The notes beneath the pieces were generated by a model. The model was not told the origin of the DNA and ran no database searches. It saw only the letters and a list, made by a program, of their open reading frames with translations. From Aequitasia blattaphilus (GTDB lineage: Bacteria; Bacillota; Clostridia; Lachnospirales; Lachnospiraceae), in contig NZ_JAMXOD010000010.1 of NCBI RefSeq assembly GCF_024721305.1, positions 1-64,000 of the forward strand: a stretch of DNA of 64,000 nt, in the 5' to 3' direction. This document shows, piece after piece, positions 63,405-64,000 of the stretch. The position numbers and the translations under genes were made by a program. Each line of letters opens with the position of its first letter. Position 1 is the first letter of the stretch.

Positions 63405-63430
63405 TTGTTTGAACTATGAGGTGGATTTCT
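63389..63430. terminator. Bidirectional terminator after the purine cluster
   Basis: AGAAATCCACCTCATAGTT / AACTATGAGGTGGATTTCT, 19-bp arms, small loop; it overlaps the yqeB stop region and serves the convergent membrane protein gene too. Confidence 0.88.
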
Positions 63431-63433
63431 CTG

Positions 63434-64000
63434 TTAGAGTTTCCCGTTGTTTACGCTCATTTTTTTGAAGAAATCAGCGATTAACTGTATGCATGGACCA
63501 GCGCAACAGGCTGTGAGAATTGTAATAACTCCAAACCTACCACCTAATATGATACCTACTGTAATCATAAAAAAATCAAAGCCGATTTTAACGTATACAA
63601 ATTTCTTCTTCCACTTATCTTTAATTACCATCACAATTCCTGTAAAAGGATCCAGACCAATATCAGTGGTTATATATATCGCGACTCCCACATAAACCAT
63701 AAGACATCCTAGTACAGCACCAATGATGCGACCAGTTAGTGATGAAGTAGTGAAAACAAGATTGAATAATTTATATCCAATATCTACAGCAAATCCATAA
63801 GGAAGAATGTAGATGATGGTGCCTATATTTACGTAATGTCGATCTGCTATAAATACAATTGCAACAAGAGCTACGTTTACAATGTTAGATGCAATGCCTA
63901 ATTGAGAGGCTGAGAGGTTTGCAATATTTCTCATGCCATCATATACAATGGCGATGGGGTCATTGCCCAGTGCTGCATTTGCATTAAAAGCAACTCCGAT
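63434..64000 (-). CDS. YczE/YitT-like integral membrane protein, 5' end outside the window
   Basis: At least 188 residues; the frame stays open to the right edge, and an internal ATG at 63934 is probably not the start. Five hydrophobic segments are seen. The N-terminal piece IGVAFNANAALGNDPIAIVYDGMRNIANLS and the repeat DIGLDPFTGIVMVIKD match the YczE/YitT type, which has the AxLGxDPxxV repeat. Function is unknown; some relatives are linked with transport or antibiotic clusters. Convergent with yqeB, so probably not part of the purine unit. Confidence 0.75.
   Translation of the reverse strand: MGVAFNANAALGNDPIAIVYDGMRNIANLSASQLGIASNIVNVALVAIVFIADRHYVNIGTIIYILPYGFAVDIGYKLFNLVFTTSSLTGRIIGAVLGCLMVYVGVAIYITTDIGLDPFTGIVMVIKDKWKKKFVYVKIGFDFFMITVGIILGGRFGVITILTACCAGPCIQLIADFFKKMSVNNGKL

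Overview
The window is low-GC DNA from an anaerobic Firmicute, most likely a gut clostridium of the Lachnospiraceae type. The grounds are AGGAGG ribosome sites almost everywhere, TTGACA/TATAAT promoters, a T-box on ileS, a PerR/rubrerythrin set, citrate lyase genes and an anaerobic selenium-type purine cluster. No phage, insertion sequence, CRISPR array, rRNA or tRNA was seen.

Layout. 1-3.4 kb: a decayed threonine aldolase, an orphan sugar-ABC ATPase (MsmK type) and a PucR/CdaR-like regulator. 3.5-6.9 kb: a five-gene zinc uptake operon behind a strong promoter with a perfect 16-bp palindrome. 7.0-8.7 kb: an ammonium channel fused to its own PII domain. 9.0-12.8 kb: a c-di-GMP cyclase next to a c-di-GMP phosphodiesterase. 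12.8-17.6 kb: a reduced type IV pilus-like operon (PilT, PilC/GspF, pilin-like proteins, a transglutaminase-like lipoprotein). 17.7-25.9 kb: DacF, T-box-ileS, glycogen phosphorylase and two small genes. 26.0-36.1 kb: carbonic anhydrase, then citDEFXGC, a divergent response regulator/hybrid kinase pair and a citrate transporter. 36.2-39.3 kb: hemolysin III-like protein, two rubrerythrins, PerR, a DnaA-box cluster and a DUF1858 protein. 39.3-46.7 kb: MecA, a possibly frameshifted small gene, a GH18 protein, Sua5, Upp, dCMP deaminase and an SOS-type Y-family polymerase with YolD.

46.8-63.4 kb is the most striking region: two divergent arms of an anaerobic purine (xanthine/urate) degradation cluster. 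The left arm is ygeX-ygeY-ygeW-ridA-arcC-NCS2 permease. The right arm is ssnA-ygfK-xdh-hydA-yqeC-yqeB. The likely logic is uptake of the purine, reductive and hydroxylating chemistry by YgfK and the molybdenum hydroxylase (YqeB/YqeC being maturation factors of selenium-dependent hydroxylases), ring opening by the amidohydrolases, breakdown of a diaminopropionate-type intermediate by YgeX with RidA clearing 2-aminoacrylate, and ATP from carbamoyl phosphate by carbamate kinase. The cluster type is known from recent gut-bacterial work. The gene set and order here, the included RidA and the shared 291-bp control region are the points worth study.

Regulatory readings made here: a shared TTAACA-N2-TGTTAA-like operator upstream of citD and of the citrate transporter at nearly equal distance from each -10; PerR-like boxes before the reverse rubrerythrin and perR; a LexA box over the -35 of the Y-family polymerase; and a probable leaderless mRNA for Sua5. 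All function calls are by recognition of sequence. No database search was run.
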